Source: Novosphingobium sp. ERN07
GTDB taxonomy: Bacteria > Pseudomonadota > Alphaproteobacteria > Sphingomonadales > Sphingomonadaceae
Assembly: GCF_012641335.1 (NCBI RefSeq)
Contig: NZ_JABAID010000006.1
Coordinates: forward strand, 62,001-126,000
DNA length: 64,000 nucleotides
Reading direction: 5' to 3'
Below, piece by piece: positions 16,601 to 27,665 of this stretch (position 1 is its first letter; each line of letters begins with the position of its first letter). The translations under genes and the position numbers were made by a program. A model generated the notes under the pieces. It made no database searches. It saw only the letters and a list, made by a program, of their open reading frames with translations, and had not been told where the DNA came from.

Positions 16601-19051
16601 GTGAGCGACCTTCCGATCCATGCTGTGCTGCCCGACCTGCTTGCTGCGTTGCGAGCGGGGCCGGGCGCCGTGCTGATCGCGCCGCCGGGCGCGGGCAAGA
16701 CGACGGCGGTTGCCCCGGCCTTGTTGCAGGAACCGTGGTGCACCGGACAAGTGATCGTGCTGTCTCCCCGGCGCGTAGCGGCGCGCGCTGCGGCAGAGCG
16801 CATGGCCGAATTGCTGGGTGAAGAGGCCGGGCAGACCATCGGCTATGTCACTCGCCTTGACGCCAAACGATCCGCGAAAACCCGCGTGCTGGTGGTGACC
16901 GAGGCGATTTTCGTTTCGACAATCCTGAACGACCCGGAATTGCAGGGCGTGTCTGCCGTGCTGTTTGACGAAGCGCACGAGCGGCATCTCGACAGCGATC
17001 TGGGGCTGGCGCTGGCGGTGGAAGCGCAATGCGTGTTGCGCGATGAACTGCGGATCGTCGTCATGTCTGCCACGATAGACGGCTCGCGCTTTGCTACGTT
17101 GCTTGGGGATGCACCAGTAGTCGAAAGCGAGGGCAAGGCGCATCCGCTGGCGGTGAAATGGCTGGGCGCGCGGCCCGATGTGAAGATCGAGGCCGCGATG
17201 GCATCCGCAATCCAGACCGCGTGGCGCGAGGAGCAGGGCGATATTCTGGCGTTCCTGCCGGGCGTTGCACAGATCGAGCGGACGGCAGATATGCTGGCGG
17301 AGCGCTTGCCGCAGGCGCTGGTGCTGCCGCTGCATGGGCAGGTGGAACCGGCCGGTCAGCGGGCGGCGATCCGGCGCGATGCTCAGGGGCGGCGCAGGAT
17401 CGTGCTGGCGACGAGCATTGCCGAAACCTCGCTGACGCTTGATGGCGTTTCGGTGGTGGTGGACGCTGGGCTTTCGCGCCGGGCGGAGTTTGACAAAACT
17501 GCGGGCGTGACCCGGCTGGTGACCATGCGGGCGAGTCAAGCCTCAGCCGCGCAGCGGGCAGGGCGCGCGGCACGGCAGGGACCGGGGGTGGCCTATCGCT
17601 TGTGGGAAGAGGCGGCACACGCTGGACGGCCTGCCTTCGATCCGCCTGAGGTGGTGACGAGCGACCTTGCCCCGTTGGCGCTGACGCTGGCGCAGTGGGG
17701 CGCGGGGGATGTGGCTGCGATGGCGTGGTTAGATCCGCCGCCGATGGCTGCAATGACGGCGGCGCGTGGGGCCTTGCAGGCATTAGGCGCGCTGGACGCC
17801 GAAGGACGCATCACCCCGCACGGACGGGCGATGGCGCGGTTGCCGATGGAGCCAGCGCTGGCGCATATGCTGCTGTTTGCGGCAGAGCGCGGGCAGGCGC
17901 AGGAGGCCGCGCGGCTGGCGCTGCTGTTGCAGGAGCGCGGCCTTGGCGGGCGCGGAGAGGATCTGGCGCGGCGGCTGGATCGCTGGGCGAGTGAACGCGG
18001 GAGCCGCGCTGAAGGATCGCGCAAGCTGGCGGCACGCTGGGCCAGCATGGCGGAAAAGCTGGTGGTGCGCGGCAGGGCGGCAGAGGTTCCGCTGGGCGTG
18101 CTGCTGGCTGAGGCTTTCCCCGACAGGATCGCGCGGGCGCGCGGCGCTTCGGGCGAGGAATGGCTGGCGTCGGGCGGGCGCGGCTATCGGCTCGATCCCG
18201 CATCGCCGCTCGCCACGGCAAAATGGCTGGTCATCGGGGATGCGCAGGGGGAGGCCAAAGGTGCGCGGATTACCGCAGCGATTGCGCTGGAGGATGAGGA
18301 GGTTACACGTCACCTTTCGCACCGTATCGAAGAACGGCATTCGCTGACGTGGAACGCGGGCGAGGGCCGGGTGGAGGCGCGGCTGGAGCGCAGGCTTGGG
18401 GCAATCGTGCTGGCGCGGGTTCCTGATCCGAAACCGGATGGCGATGCTGTGGTGGCCAAACTGATCGCAGTGGTGCGCGAAGGCAGACTGGACATGCTGC
18501 CGCTGGCGGAGGCGGCCAAGGCGCTGATCGTGCGGGCGGGCTATGCCGGACTGGAGGCATTGTCCGAGCCTGCACTGATCGATTCGCTGGAGGGCTGGCT
18601 GGCGCCGCTGCTGGCAGGGCGGCGCGATTTGCAGATCGGCGCGGGCAAGCTGCATGAGGCTTTGGCCAACCGGCTCGATTGGAACGAGCGGCAGGCTTTG
18701 GATAAGCTGGCTCCGGCGGAGTTCCGCTCTCCGGCTGGAACCAGCCACGCCATCGATTATGGCCACGAAGGCGGGCCGTGCGTGGAATTGCGAGTGCAAG
18801 CGCTCTTCGGGCTGGAGAAGCATCCCTGCGTGGGGCAGCCGCCCAAACCGCTATTGCTCAGCCTGACCAGCCCCGGCGGCAAGCCGATCCAGACCACGGC
18901 GGACCTGCCCGGTTTCTGGCGCGGATCGTGGCGCGATGTGGTGAAGGACATGAAGGGGCGTTACCCCAAACACCGCTGGCCGGACGAGCCTTGGGCCGAA
19001 GACCCCAGTCTCAAGACAAAGAATGCGTTCAACGCAACAAAGCGGACTTGA
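16601..19051 (+). CDS. hrpB: ATP-dependent helicase HrpB (DEAH box)
   Basis: The 816-residue protein is a DEAH-box superfamily 2 helicase of the HrpB type. Visible motifs are Walker A (APPGAGKTT near residue 28), FDEAHERH (motif II), VVMSATID (III), TSIAETSLTLDGV (V) and QRAGRAARQGPG (VI). The long C-terminal part, including the HrpB-specific region ending in YPKHRWPDEPWAEDP, is intact. It is expected to act on RNA; its physiological role is poorly defined in most bacteria. The GTG start at 16601 has AAGG about 8 nt upstream. It is likely transcribed alone or with the NDUFS4-type gene 32 bp downstream. Confidence 0.94.
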   Translation: MSDLPIHAVLPDLLAALRAGPGAVLIAPPGAGKTTAVAPALLQEPWCTGQVIVLSPRRVAARAAAERMAELLGEEAGQTIGYVTRLDAKRSAKTRVLVVTEAIFVSTILNDPELQGVSAVLFDEAHERHLDSDLGLALAVEAQCVLRDELRIVVMSATIDGSRFATLLGDAPVVESEGKAHPLAVKWLGARPDVKIEAAMASAIQTAWREEQGDILAFLPGVAQIERTADMLAERLPQALVLPLHGQVEPAGQRAAIRRDAQGRRRIVLATSIAETSLTLDGVSVVVDAGLSRRAEFDKTAGVTRLVTMRASQASAAQRAGRAARQGPGVAYRLWEEAAHAGRPAFDPPEVVTSDLAPLALTLAQWGAGDVAAMAWLDPPPMAAMTAARGALQALGALDAEGRITPHGRAMARLPMEPALAHMLLFAAERGQAQEAARLALLLQERGLGGRGEDLARRLDRWASERGSRAEGSRKLAARWASMAEKLVVRGRAAEVPLGVLLAEAFPDRIARARGASGEEWLASGGRGYRLDPASPLATAKWLVIGDAQGEAKGARITAAIALEDEEVTRHLSHRIEERHSLTWNAGEGRVEARLERRLGAIVLARVPDPKPDGDAVVAKLIAVVREGRLDMLPLAEAAKALIVRAGYAGLEALSEPALIDSLEGWLAPLLAGRRDLQIGAGKLHEALANRLDWNERQALDKLAPAEFRSPAGTSHAIDYGHEGGPCVELRVQALFGLEKHPCVGQPPKPLLLSLTSPGGKPIQTTADLPGFWRGSWRDVVKDMKGRYPKHRWPDEPWAEDPSLKTKNAFNATKRT

Positions 19052-19083
19052 TTTGCGGTGCGATTCGCCCGAAAGCGCGAGGT

Positions 19084-19362
19084 ATGTCAGCACGCATCTA
19101 TCAGCGCCCGAAAAATGCCATGCAGTCCGGCAAGGCCCGGACCAGCGACTGGCTTCTGGAATTCGAACCTGCAGAGGCTAAGCGCCCCGATCCGCTGATG
19201 GGTTGGGCTGGTTCCGGCGATACGCAGGCGCAAGTGGCGCTCTCGTTCGGATCGCAGGACGAAGCGCAGGCTTATGCCGACCGCTATGGCATCGAAGCGC
19301 GCGTTATCCCCACCCCGCCACGCAAGCTGAAGCTGCAAAGCTACGCGGATAATTTCAGGTAG
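19084..19362 (+). CDS. NADH dehydrogenase (complex I) accessory subunit, NDUFS4 family
   Basis: The 92-residue protein matches the ETC complex I subunit conserved region (mitochondrial NDUFS4, 18 kDa). Visible segments are ARIYQRPKNAMQSGKA at the N-terminus, WLLEFEP, PLMGWAGSGDTQAQV and the C-terminal AYADRYGI...KLKLQSYADNF. The Trp-Ser/Ala-Asp and SYADNF regions are typical. It binds the NADH-oxidising arm of complex I on the cytoplasmic face. Such supernumerary subunits are found in Alphaproteobacteria and mitochondria, which supports the taxonomic call. The gene is away from the nuo operon. Confidence 0.93.
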   Translation: MSARIYQRPKNAMQSGKARTSDWLLEFEPAEAKRPDPLMGWAGSGDTQAQVALSFGSQDEAQAYADRYGIEARVIPTPPRKLKLQSYADNFR

Positions 19363-19416
19363 GTTGTTCGAGGCTGGGGGCTGGACAAGTCCCCGCTTCG
19401 CCGCCATAGGCCGCAC

Positions 19417-19506
19417 CGGGAGTCGGTCGGACGTTTGCGTCCGCCAACCTGGTCAGGTCCGGAAGGAAGCAGCCACAACGGGTTGCGGCGGGTCGGCCGG
19501 CTCCTT
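19417..19506 (+). ncRNA. ffs: signal recognition particle RNA (4.5S type)
   Basis: The conserved SRP domain IV core is present around 19450-19474 (GGTCAGGTCCGGAAGGAAGC, continuing AGCC). It is flanked by helix strands beginning GGAGTCGGTCGG near 19419 and closing with GGCCGGCTCC at about 19504. A T-run follows directly, serving as the terminator. This is the short bacterial form that binds Ffh. The ends are estimated from pairing to within a few nucleotides. ffh and ftsY, the protein partners, are at the other end of the window. Confidence 0.93.
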
Positions 19507-19508
19507 TT

Positions 19509-19997
19509 TCACCCTTCAGTTGCGGCCTTCATGCGCGAACGCGCTTCATTGCGCGATCCCGTGGCAGGCACCAGCCCGGCGACCTTGCCGAGGCCGAAGG
19601 GCGGCATATTGCCGTAGATCGTCTCATAGGCTCCGGCTGAGACGGCGTAGGTCTCGTGAAAGATCCCCACGGTGCCGTCGCTGCCCACGGCCTTGTTGAA
19701 CGAAACCCACGCTGGCCAATGCTTCTGGTCGCGATCACGCGCGTAAGCCTCCAAACTATCGAAATCGCGCCAGTACTGTAGCAGAACCACCGTGCGCAGG
19801 TTGCGCAGCATGAATTCGGTGCCGAGAAAACCACTTTCGGGATGGCGCGAGAGTTCTTCGATCATCGGACCCATTGCGCGCGCAACGGGAAGCCATTTGC
19901 CCACTTTGCGGAAATGGTTGATTCGCATTCCGATGACGAAAACCACCAGCGATTGGTTGAAGTCGGCGGTGAAGCGGCCGGGCGTAATCGTGCTCAT
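19509..19997 (-). CDS. DUF4188 domain-containing protein
   Basis: The 162-residue protein fits the DUF4188 family, which has a dimeric alpha-beta (ferredoxin-like) monooxygenase appearance. Visible segments are VVFVIGMRINHFRKVGKWLPV, GTEFMLRNLRTVVLLQYWRDFDSLEAYARD and a C-terminal histidine region (GIFHETYAV, YGNMPPFGL). Function is not established; resemblance to small heme- or oxygen-handling enzymes is only a suggestion. A perfect palindrome (20005-20023) sits 8 bp upstream of the start and is probably an operator. The gene converges on the SRP RNA and diverges from dnaX. Confidence 0.8.
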   Translation of the reverse strand: MSTITPGRFTADFNQSLVVFVIGMRINHFRKVGKWLPVARAMGPMIEELSRHPESGFLGTEFMLRNLRTVVLLQYWRDFDSLEAYARDRDQKHWPAWVSFNKAVGSDGTVGIFHETYAVSAGAYETIYGNMPPFGLGKVAGLVPATGSRNEARSRMKAATEG

Positions 19998-20004
19998 GTG
20001 TTGA

Positions 20005-20023
20005 AAGTTGCATTTTGCAACTT
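20005..20023 (-). promoter_or_regulatory. candidate operator upstream of the DUF4188 gene
   Basis: AAGTTGCATTTTGCAACTT is a perfect inverted repeat with 8-bp arms and a 3-nt centre, located 8 bp before the ATG of the DUF4188 gene. Its shape resembles operators of MarR- or HxlR-type winged-helix regulators. No regulator gene is adjacent, so the binding protein is unknown. Confidence 0.5.
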
Positions 20024-20095
20024 ATGAGTCAATCCACCGTTTCCGGGTATGGTCGCGTTCGACAATCGCGGTTCAAGCGCCTACCTAGGGCGGCG

Positions 20096-21925
20096 ATGGC
20101 TGATTCCACCGACATGTTTGGCGATCCTCTGCCGGAAGAGGAGAACGAACCCTCTGCCGCCGAACTGGAAGCGGCGGGGCAAAGCTCGATGTTTGGCGAT
20201 CCTGCGCCCACGCCTCCGCCGGCGGAGCCGGTCCGTGAAACCACGCCGCCTGCCGTTCAGGCACAAGCGCCCGCAGCCCCTTCTGTGCAGCCCTATCGCG
20301 TGCTGGCGCGCAAATACCGGTCGCAGACTTTTGCCGAACTGATCGGGCAGGATGCGATGGTCCAGACGCTGGCCAACGCGATCAAGCGTGACCGGCTGGC
20401 CCATGCCTTTTTGATGACCGGCGTGCGCGGTGTGGGCAAGACCTCTACCGCCCGCCTGATTGCCAAAGCGCTGAACTGCATTGGGCCGGATGGGCAGGGC
20501 GGGCCGACGATTGACCCTTGCGGGGTGTGCGAACCCTGCCGTGCGATTGCCGAAGGCCGCCATATCGACGTGATCGAGATGGACGCCGCATCGAACACCG
20601 GTGTCGATGACGTGCGCGAAATCATCGAGGCGGTGCGCTACGCTGCGGTATCGGCGCGTTACAAGATCTATATCGTCGACGAAGTTCACATGCTGTCGCG
20701 CAATGCTTTCAATGCGTTGCTGAAGACACTTGAGGAACCGCCCGCGCATGTGAAATTCCTGTTTGCCACCACCGAGGTGGACAAGCTGCCGGTCACGGTG
20801 CTTTCGCGCTGCCAGCGGTTTGACTTGAAGCGAATCCCGGCCCCGCTGCTTGCCAGCCATTTCGGCATGATTTGCGGGAAGGAAGGCGTCGAGGCCGAGG
20901 CCGAAGCGCTGGCAATGGTCGCGGCTGCTGCCGAAGGATCGGTGCGCGATGGCCTGTCGATCCTCGATCAGGCGATCAGCCACGCCGATCTGGTCGGAAG
21001 CGACGATGGCAAGACCCGCGTCATGGCCGAGCAAGTGCGACAGATGCTGGGCCTTGCCGACAAGACAATGCAGCGCCGCCTGCTGGAAGCCGTGCTTTCG
21101 GGCAAGGGCGAGGTGGTTCTGGCCGAGGTGGCGCAGCAGTATGCGCTGGGGATCGAACCCATCGCGATGATGCGCGCGCAGATGGACGTGGTTCACCGCG
21201 TGACCGTGACGCAGATCGGCGGGATCGGCCCGGACGTTCGCTCCACCGAAGAGCGTGATGCGCTGGAAGCCTGGGCGAAGGCGCTTTCGGCGGGGCAGTT
21301 GCACCGGTTGTGGCAACTGCTGCTCAAAGGCTATGAAGAAGTGAAAGTTGCGCCCGATCCGCTGGTCGCGGCGCAGATGGCGCTGTTGCGGGTGATGCAC
21401 GCGGCTGATCTGCCCGATCCCGGCGGATTGGTGAAAAAGCTGGAAGAGCTGGCTTCCCGGCCGGCAATTGCCACCCCGGTCAGCGACAGTGGCGAAGGGC
21501 AGATGCCGGTGGCGCAAGCAGCGTCTCCCCCCACGACCACGGCGGATTGGCAAGCGCTGGTCGAAAAGGTGGAGCACGTTTCTCCGCTTGTCGGATCGAC
21601 GATGCGGCTGGGCGTGCGGGTGGTTGAACTGCACGCGGGATTGCTGCGCTATCAATTCGTGCCGGGCTTGCCCGGCGACCCGGCGGCGGATATCCGCCGT
21701 GCGCTGAATCATGTCACTGGTGAGGCTTGGATCGTCGAGCGGGGTGAGGGCGATGCCCTGCCCAGTCTGGAAGAGGCGAAGGCGGCAAAAACCGCTGCTG
21801 CCGATGCCGCGATGATGGAAGACCCGCTGGTCAAGGCCGCGCTGGAAGCCTTTCCGGGCGCGGTGATCGTCGACGAAGAGAGCTCGCGAGAGCACGAAAA
21901 AAGACCCTGGAGCAAACGCGCATGA
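20096..21925 (+). CDS. dnaX: DNA polymerase III subunit gamma/tau
   Basis: The 609-residue clamp-loader ATPase has an N-terminal extension of about 75 residues containing two MFGDP repeats, then the AAA+ domain: RSQTFAELIGQD, Walker A GVRGVGKTSTAR, four zinc-ligand cysteines (CIGPDG..., CGVCEPC), VDEVHMLSRNAFNALLKTLEEP and the sensor region LSRCQRFDLKRI. The C-terminal tau-like region follows. The start at 20096 has AGGG 5 nt upstream; the frame is open back to 20015 but that adds non-conserved residues. It overlaps ybaB by 4 bp (ATGA), the common dnaX-ybaB pairing. No slippery A-run that would make a short gamma form is obvious. Confidence 0.95.
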   Translation: MADSTDMFGDPLPEEENEPSAAELEAAGQSSMFGDPAPTPPPAEPVRETTPPAVQAQAPAAPSVQPYRVLARKYRSQTFAELIGQDAMVQTLANAIKRDRLAHAFLMTGVRGVGKTSTARLIAKALNCIGPDGQGGPTIDPCGVCEPCRAIAEGRHIDVIEMDAASNTGVDDVREIIEAVRYAAVSARYKIYIVDEVHMLSRNAFNALLKTLEEPPAHVKFLFATTEVDKLPVTVLSRCQRFDLKRIPAPLLASHFGMICGKEGVEAEAEALAMVAAAAEGSVRDGLSILDQAISHADLVGSDDGKTRVMAEQVRQMLGLADKTMQRRLLEAVLSGKGEVVLAEVAQQYALGIEPIAMMRAQMDVVHRVTVTQIGGIGPDVRSTEERDALEAWAKALSAGQLHRLWQLLLKGYEEVKVAPDPLVAAQMALLRVMHAADLPDPGGLVKKLEELASRPAIATPVSDSGEGQMPVAQAASPPTTTADWQALVEKVEHVSPLVGSTMRLGVRVVELHAGLLRYQFVPGLPGDPAADIRRALNHVTGEAWIVERGEGDALPSLEEAKAAKTAAADAAMMEDPLVKAALEAFPGAVIVDEESSREHEKRPWSKRA

Positions 21926-22257
21926 AGTCGATGGAAGAGATGATCCAGGCCGCACAGAAAGCGGCACAGACCATCCAGAAGCAGATGGAAGATGCCCAGT
22001 CGACGCTGGACAGCATCGAAGTTGAAGGCGCGGCTGGTGGCGGTCTGGTAAAAATCCGCGCCTCGGCCAAGGGGCGTGTGATCGGCGTGTCGATTGATGA
22101 CAGCCTGCTGGCCGCATCGGAAAAGGGCATTCTGGAAGATCTGGTTGCCGCCGCGTTCAACGATGCGCGCGGCAAGGCTGATGCCGTTGCGGCGGAAGAA
22201 ATGCAGAAAGTGCAGATGGCGGCGGGTATTCCGCCGGGCTTCAAATTGCCGTTCTGA
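21922..22257 (+). CDS. ybaB: YbaB/EbfC family nucleoid-associated protein
   Basis: The 111-residue protein matches YbaB/EbfC, small dimeric DNA-binding proteins often encoded next to dnaX and recR. A helical first part (MKSMEEMIQAAQKAAQTIQKQ) is followed by the beta region (GGGLVKIRASAKGRVIGVSIDDSLL) and a C-terminal helix (DLVAAAFNDARGKADAV). It overlaps dnaX by 4 bp. recR is not next to it here. Confidence 0.93.
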   Translation: MKSMEEMIQAAQKAAQTIQKQMEDAQSTLDSIEVEGAAGGGLVKIRASAKGRVIGVSIDDSLLAASEKGILEDLVAAAFNDARGKADAVAAEEMQKVQMAAGIPPGFKLPF

Positions 22258-22389
22258 AAAGTCACGCGATTTCAGGCAATCGGGTTCCGGGTCCGGTCTG
22301 GTCAGGATTCCGTAACGAACGTCTTGCGATTGGCTGATTTGCCAGCCAAGGCAGGGGCATAGATCGATGAACCGGACAGGAATCCTCGT

Positions 22390-23463
22390 TTGAGCGTGAC
22401 TTTGCTTGCCAGCGCTGCCCTGATTGTGATGCCCGGCGGCGCAGGCTCCGATATGGCGGATGCCATGCTTGCGCCTACCGGTGCCGAACAGGCTCTGGAA
22501 GGGGCTGCGCATCCCGATGGGGTGCCGCAGGTTCCGATTGCGCCAGAGCAGGCAGCGCCCGTGATCGTTCTGCCGCAGCCTGGTTATGGTACTGCGCCGG
22601 AAGCTGCGCCGCCCTCGCTCGACCAGATCGAGCAGGATGATACGGCCATCGTCGTCTCAGGCGCCCGCACGCCCAAGGAGGACCCGATGCAGGCGGTCAA
22701 TCAGGCGTCTTACGAAGCGGTGCAGGCCGTGGACGACGCGGTGATCGCGCCCATCGCGATGACCTATCAGAAAGCGCTGCCCCGGCCGGTAAGGTCGGGC
22801 CTGCGCAATTTTCTGCGCAACCTGACCGAGCCTATCGTTGCAATCAACTTCATGTTGCAGTTGAAGCCGGGCAAGGCCGCGGAAACGCTGGGCCGCTTTG
22901 CGCTCAATTCTACCGTAGGCATCGGCGGGCTGATCGACGTGGCCAAGGCCAAGCCGTTCAACCTTCCGTATCGCCGCAACGGCTTTGCCTATACCTTTGG
23001 CTATTATGGCATCGGTCCCGGACCGTACATGTTCCTACCGCTGGTCGGGCCGACGACGTTGCGCGATGTCGTGGGCCTGACCCTGGACCGGTTTTTGCTG
23101 CCGTTCGCGGTGGGTGGGCCGCTGCGCCATCCGGGATACGTTTACGGCAGCTTCGTGATCCGTTCGCTGGACGAGCGCGTGGAGAACGATGCGCTGTTCA
23201 AGCGTATTCGCGAGGAATCAAATCCTTACGCCAGCTATCGCGAACTCTATCTGAAGACGCGCCAGGCAGAGATCGACGCGCTTCGGGGCAGGGCGGATTT
23301 CCAGAAGGAAGGATCGGTGGTGCTTCCGGCACTGACGCCAACACCGCCGCCATCTGCCATGTCTGCGCCTGTTGTCGATGCCGCACCTGCCGTGCCACCA
23401 CCAGTGCCTGCTCCGGTGTTCGTGTCCGAACCCGTGGTACAGCCGCTTCCGGCCGGATACTGA
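22390..23463 (+). CDS. MlaA family protein (outer-membrane lipid asymmetry), no lipobox
   Basis: The 357-residue protein contains the MlaA/VacJ domain (about residues 95-310), recognisable from VRSGLRNFLRNLTEPIVAINFMLQ, RFALNSTVGIGGLIDVA, FGYYGIGPGPYMFLPLVGPTTLRD and the tail of the domain near ESNPYASYRELYL. MlaA removes misplaced phospholipids from the outer leaflet of the outer membrane. The start is a TTG at 22390 with AGGA 8 nt upstream. The N-terminal hydrophobic segment has no lipobox cysteine, and none is encoded between the upstream in-frame stop (22360) and this start. An extra proline/alanine-rich segment precedes the domain and another forms the C-terminus. Confidence 0.88.
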   Translation: MSVTLLASAALIVMPGGAGSDMADAMLAPTGAEQALEGAAHPDGVPQVPIAPEQAAPVIVLPQPGYGTAPEAAPPSLDQIEQDDTAIVVSGARTPKEDPMQAVNQASYEAVQAVDDAVIAPIAMTYQKALPRPVRSGLRNFLRNLTEPIVAINFMLQLKPGKAAETLGRFALNSTVGIGGLIDVAKAKPFNLPYRRNGFAYTFGYYGIGPGPYMFLPLVGPTTLRDVVGLTLDRFLLPFAVGGPLRHPGYVYGSFVIRSLDERVENDALFKRIREESNPYASYRELYLKTRQAEIDALRGRADFQKEGSVVLPALTPTPPPSAMSAPVVDAAPAVPPPVPAPVFVSEPVVQPLPAGY

Positions 23464-23470
23464 TCGCCGG

Positions 23471-24505
23471 TCAGCTTTCCAGCAGAAGTGAATAGTCGCG
23501 CAGCAGTTCCCATGCCTTGACCGGTGCGATCATCAGTTGTTCGTCGCTTTCAAGGCCCGCAAGGCGGCGCAGCATGTGGGCAACCGTGGCGGCATTGCCC
23601 GAACTCATGCCGTGGGTGGACACCAGCACTTCGGGATTGTGCGACAAGGTGTTCTCGAACAGCAGGTCGAGGTTCTGCGGCTGAAAGCCAAAGCCGAGAA
23701 ATACGAGCCGCTTGGCATTGGCCACGGCAAGGCGCAGATCGCGCACGGCGTTGCGATCCGCGCTACGTTCGGCCAGCGATTTCAGTTGTGCGGCAATGGC
23801 ATGGAGGTTCCACGGCTGCTCCACGCCCCATTCGGCTTGCGGCGCTTCACCCTTTTGCCAGGGCAGACGTCCGATCATGCCGTGCGGGTGGATCACATCC
23901 AGCTTGTCGGCAATCACTTCCTGCGCTTCCTTCAGCTCGATGCCATAGGCCATGACCAGCGCGTAGGGCAGGAAATGCTCGATCGAACGGTCGTAGTTGA
24001 AATTGACGATGGTGAGTTGTTCCAGCGTATGGCCGATCCGGCTGCGCGGCACGCCTGATGTGACAAGCTGGCCCAGCTGATAGACCCAGTGTTCTGCAAC
24101 TTTGCCCTGCAACGGCAGTTCGCCCGCCACGCGCGGGGCCTCTTTCAGGCTCGAACGGGATTCGGCCTGTCCCATGAAAAAGGTGATCGCCAATTTGCCG
24201 CAAGCCAGCACGAGCGGATCGTGATCGTATTGTTCCAGCACACTATCGACCGACCGACCGAGGCGACAGGCATTGCGCAGACGTTCGGCTGCGGCGGCAA
24301 TCTCTTCGACCGGCTTGTGCAGCCGTTCGGCCAGCTTGTAGATATTGCGCAGCAGCAACTGGCCATCGCGGGTTGAGGTGTCAGACCCGGCGCGCTTGAA
24401 GTCGTAGCCTTGAATGATGCGCGCCAGCAGTTCGGCATTGGACGGGAACTGCAGCTCCATGCTCGCCCCTGCGCCGACAACCAGCGTTGTTCTTGTTCTG
24501 AGCAT
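23471..24505 (-). CDS. SIR2-like domain protein
   Basis: The 344-residue protein starts with a nucleotide-binding loop, TLVVGAGASMELQFPS (residues 7-22), typical of SIR2-like NAD-binding Rossmann folds. Further matching motifs are IVNFNYDRSIEHFL, a catalytic-type histidine in DVIHPHGMIGRL, and LVFLGFGFQPQNLDLLF. No signal peptide, transmembrane segment or second domain is evident. SIR2-like proteins of this shape are NADases or NAD sensors in several phage-defence systems (Thoeris ThsA, DSR, prokaryotic Argonaute-associated SIR2), but housekeeping roles also exist. No defence partner gene lies next to it: mlaA is convergent and lon divergent. Defence is a hypothesis only. Confidence 0.72.
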   Translation of the reverse strand: MLRTRTTLVVGAGASMELQFPSNAELLARIIQGYDFKRAGSDTSTRDGQLLLRNIYKLAERLHKPVEEIAAAAERLRNACRLGRSVDSVLEQYDHDPLVLACGKLAITFFMGQAESRSSLKEAPRVAGELPLQGKVAEHWVYQLGQLVTSGVPRSRIGHTLEQLTIVNFNYDRSIEHFLPYALVMAYGIELKEAQEVIADKLDVIHPHGMIGRLPWQKGEAPQAEWGVEQPWNLHAIAAQLKSLAERSADRNAVRDLRLAVANAKRLVFLGFGFQPQNLDLLFENTLSHNPEVLVSTHGMSSGNAATVAHMLRRLAGLESDEQLMIAPVKAWELLRDYSLLLES

Positions 24506-24710
24506 TCTGGCAGGCGACCCCGGCTATCCTGCGCTTTTATGAGGGAACATACCTAAGATTGGGTTTACGCAAATTGCAGCGATTGGTGGCGCACGGTGCG
24601 GCCAATGATCCACAGCCGAAGTGGCAAAAGGCATTGCGGCAAGCGGATGCGGTCCCCATATCCCGAAAAAGCGCCGGGCGGCCTGCCCGGCAGGACGGAA
24701 CGAACTTCGC

Positions 24711-27116
<2,406 letters not shown>

Positions 27117-27157
27117 AGCGAGTTGAGAACGGGCCGGGTGTGACCGGCAATTGACGG

Positions 27158-27190
27158 AACGCCTTGCGCAAGGAAATTGCGCAAGGCGTT
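27158..27190 (+). terminator. hairpin after lon
   Basis: A perfect 14-bp inverted repeat (27158-27171 and 27177-27190, loop GGAAA) begins 41 bp after the lon stop. No T-run follows, so it may act as a transcript-end stabiliser or a Rho-assisted end. Confidence 0.55.
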
Positions 27191-27362
27191 CGTCTGTCGG
27201 CCAACCTGCCGAAATTGCGGGCAAAATGGGGCCATTCCGTCGCTTTAGCCTTTGACAGTCGAGTTTTTCTCGGCTCTCTTCCGCGGCACGCGAAAGGCGA
27301 TTCAATCCCGAAGTTCTCAATCGCAAGATTTTGGCCCAAAAAAATACTTAGGGGGTTTCCGC

Positions 27363-27635
27363 ATGAACAAGAACGATCTGATCGGCGCAGTTGCCGAAGT
27401 CAGTGGCCTGTCCAAAGGTGATGCGACGAAGGCCGTTGAAGCGGTGTTCGAATCGATTTCCGGTGCCTTGGCTGGCGGCGACGAAGTGCGCCTGGTCGGT
27501 TTTGGCACTTTCTCCGTCGCAAAACGGAAGGCGTCTACTGGACGCAACCCGCGCACTGGTGAACCCATGTCGATCAAGGCATCAGCCCAGCCCAAATTCA
27601 AGGCGGGCAAAGGCCTGAAAGACGCCGTGAACTGA
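27363..27635 (+). CDS. hup: DNA-binding protein HU
   Basis: The 90-residue protein is a canonical HU: MNKNDLIGAVAEVSGLSKGD at the N-terminus, VRLVGFGTFSVAKRKAS, then the arm with GRNPRTGEPMSI and the C-terminal KPKFKAGKGLKDAV-like helix (here QPKFKAGKGLKDAVN). It binds and bends DNA as a dimer. The ATG at 27363 has a GGGGG ribosome binding site 8 nt upstream. A TTGACA hexamer at 27252 may be the -35 of its own promoter. A very long hairpin terminator follows. Confidence 0.97.
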   Translation: MNKNDLIGAVAEVSGLSKGDATKAVEAVFESISGALAGGDEVRLVGFGTFSVAKRKASTGRNPRTGEPMSIKASAQPKFKAGKGLKDAVN

Positions 27636-27665
27636 ATACTGCGGATCGATCCCGTTACGGCGGGA

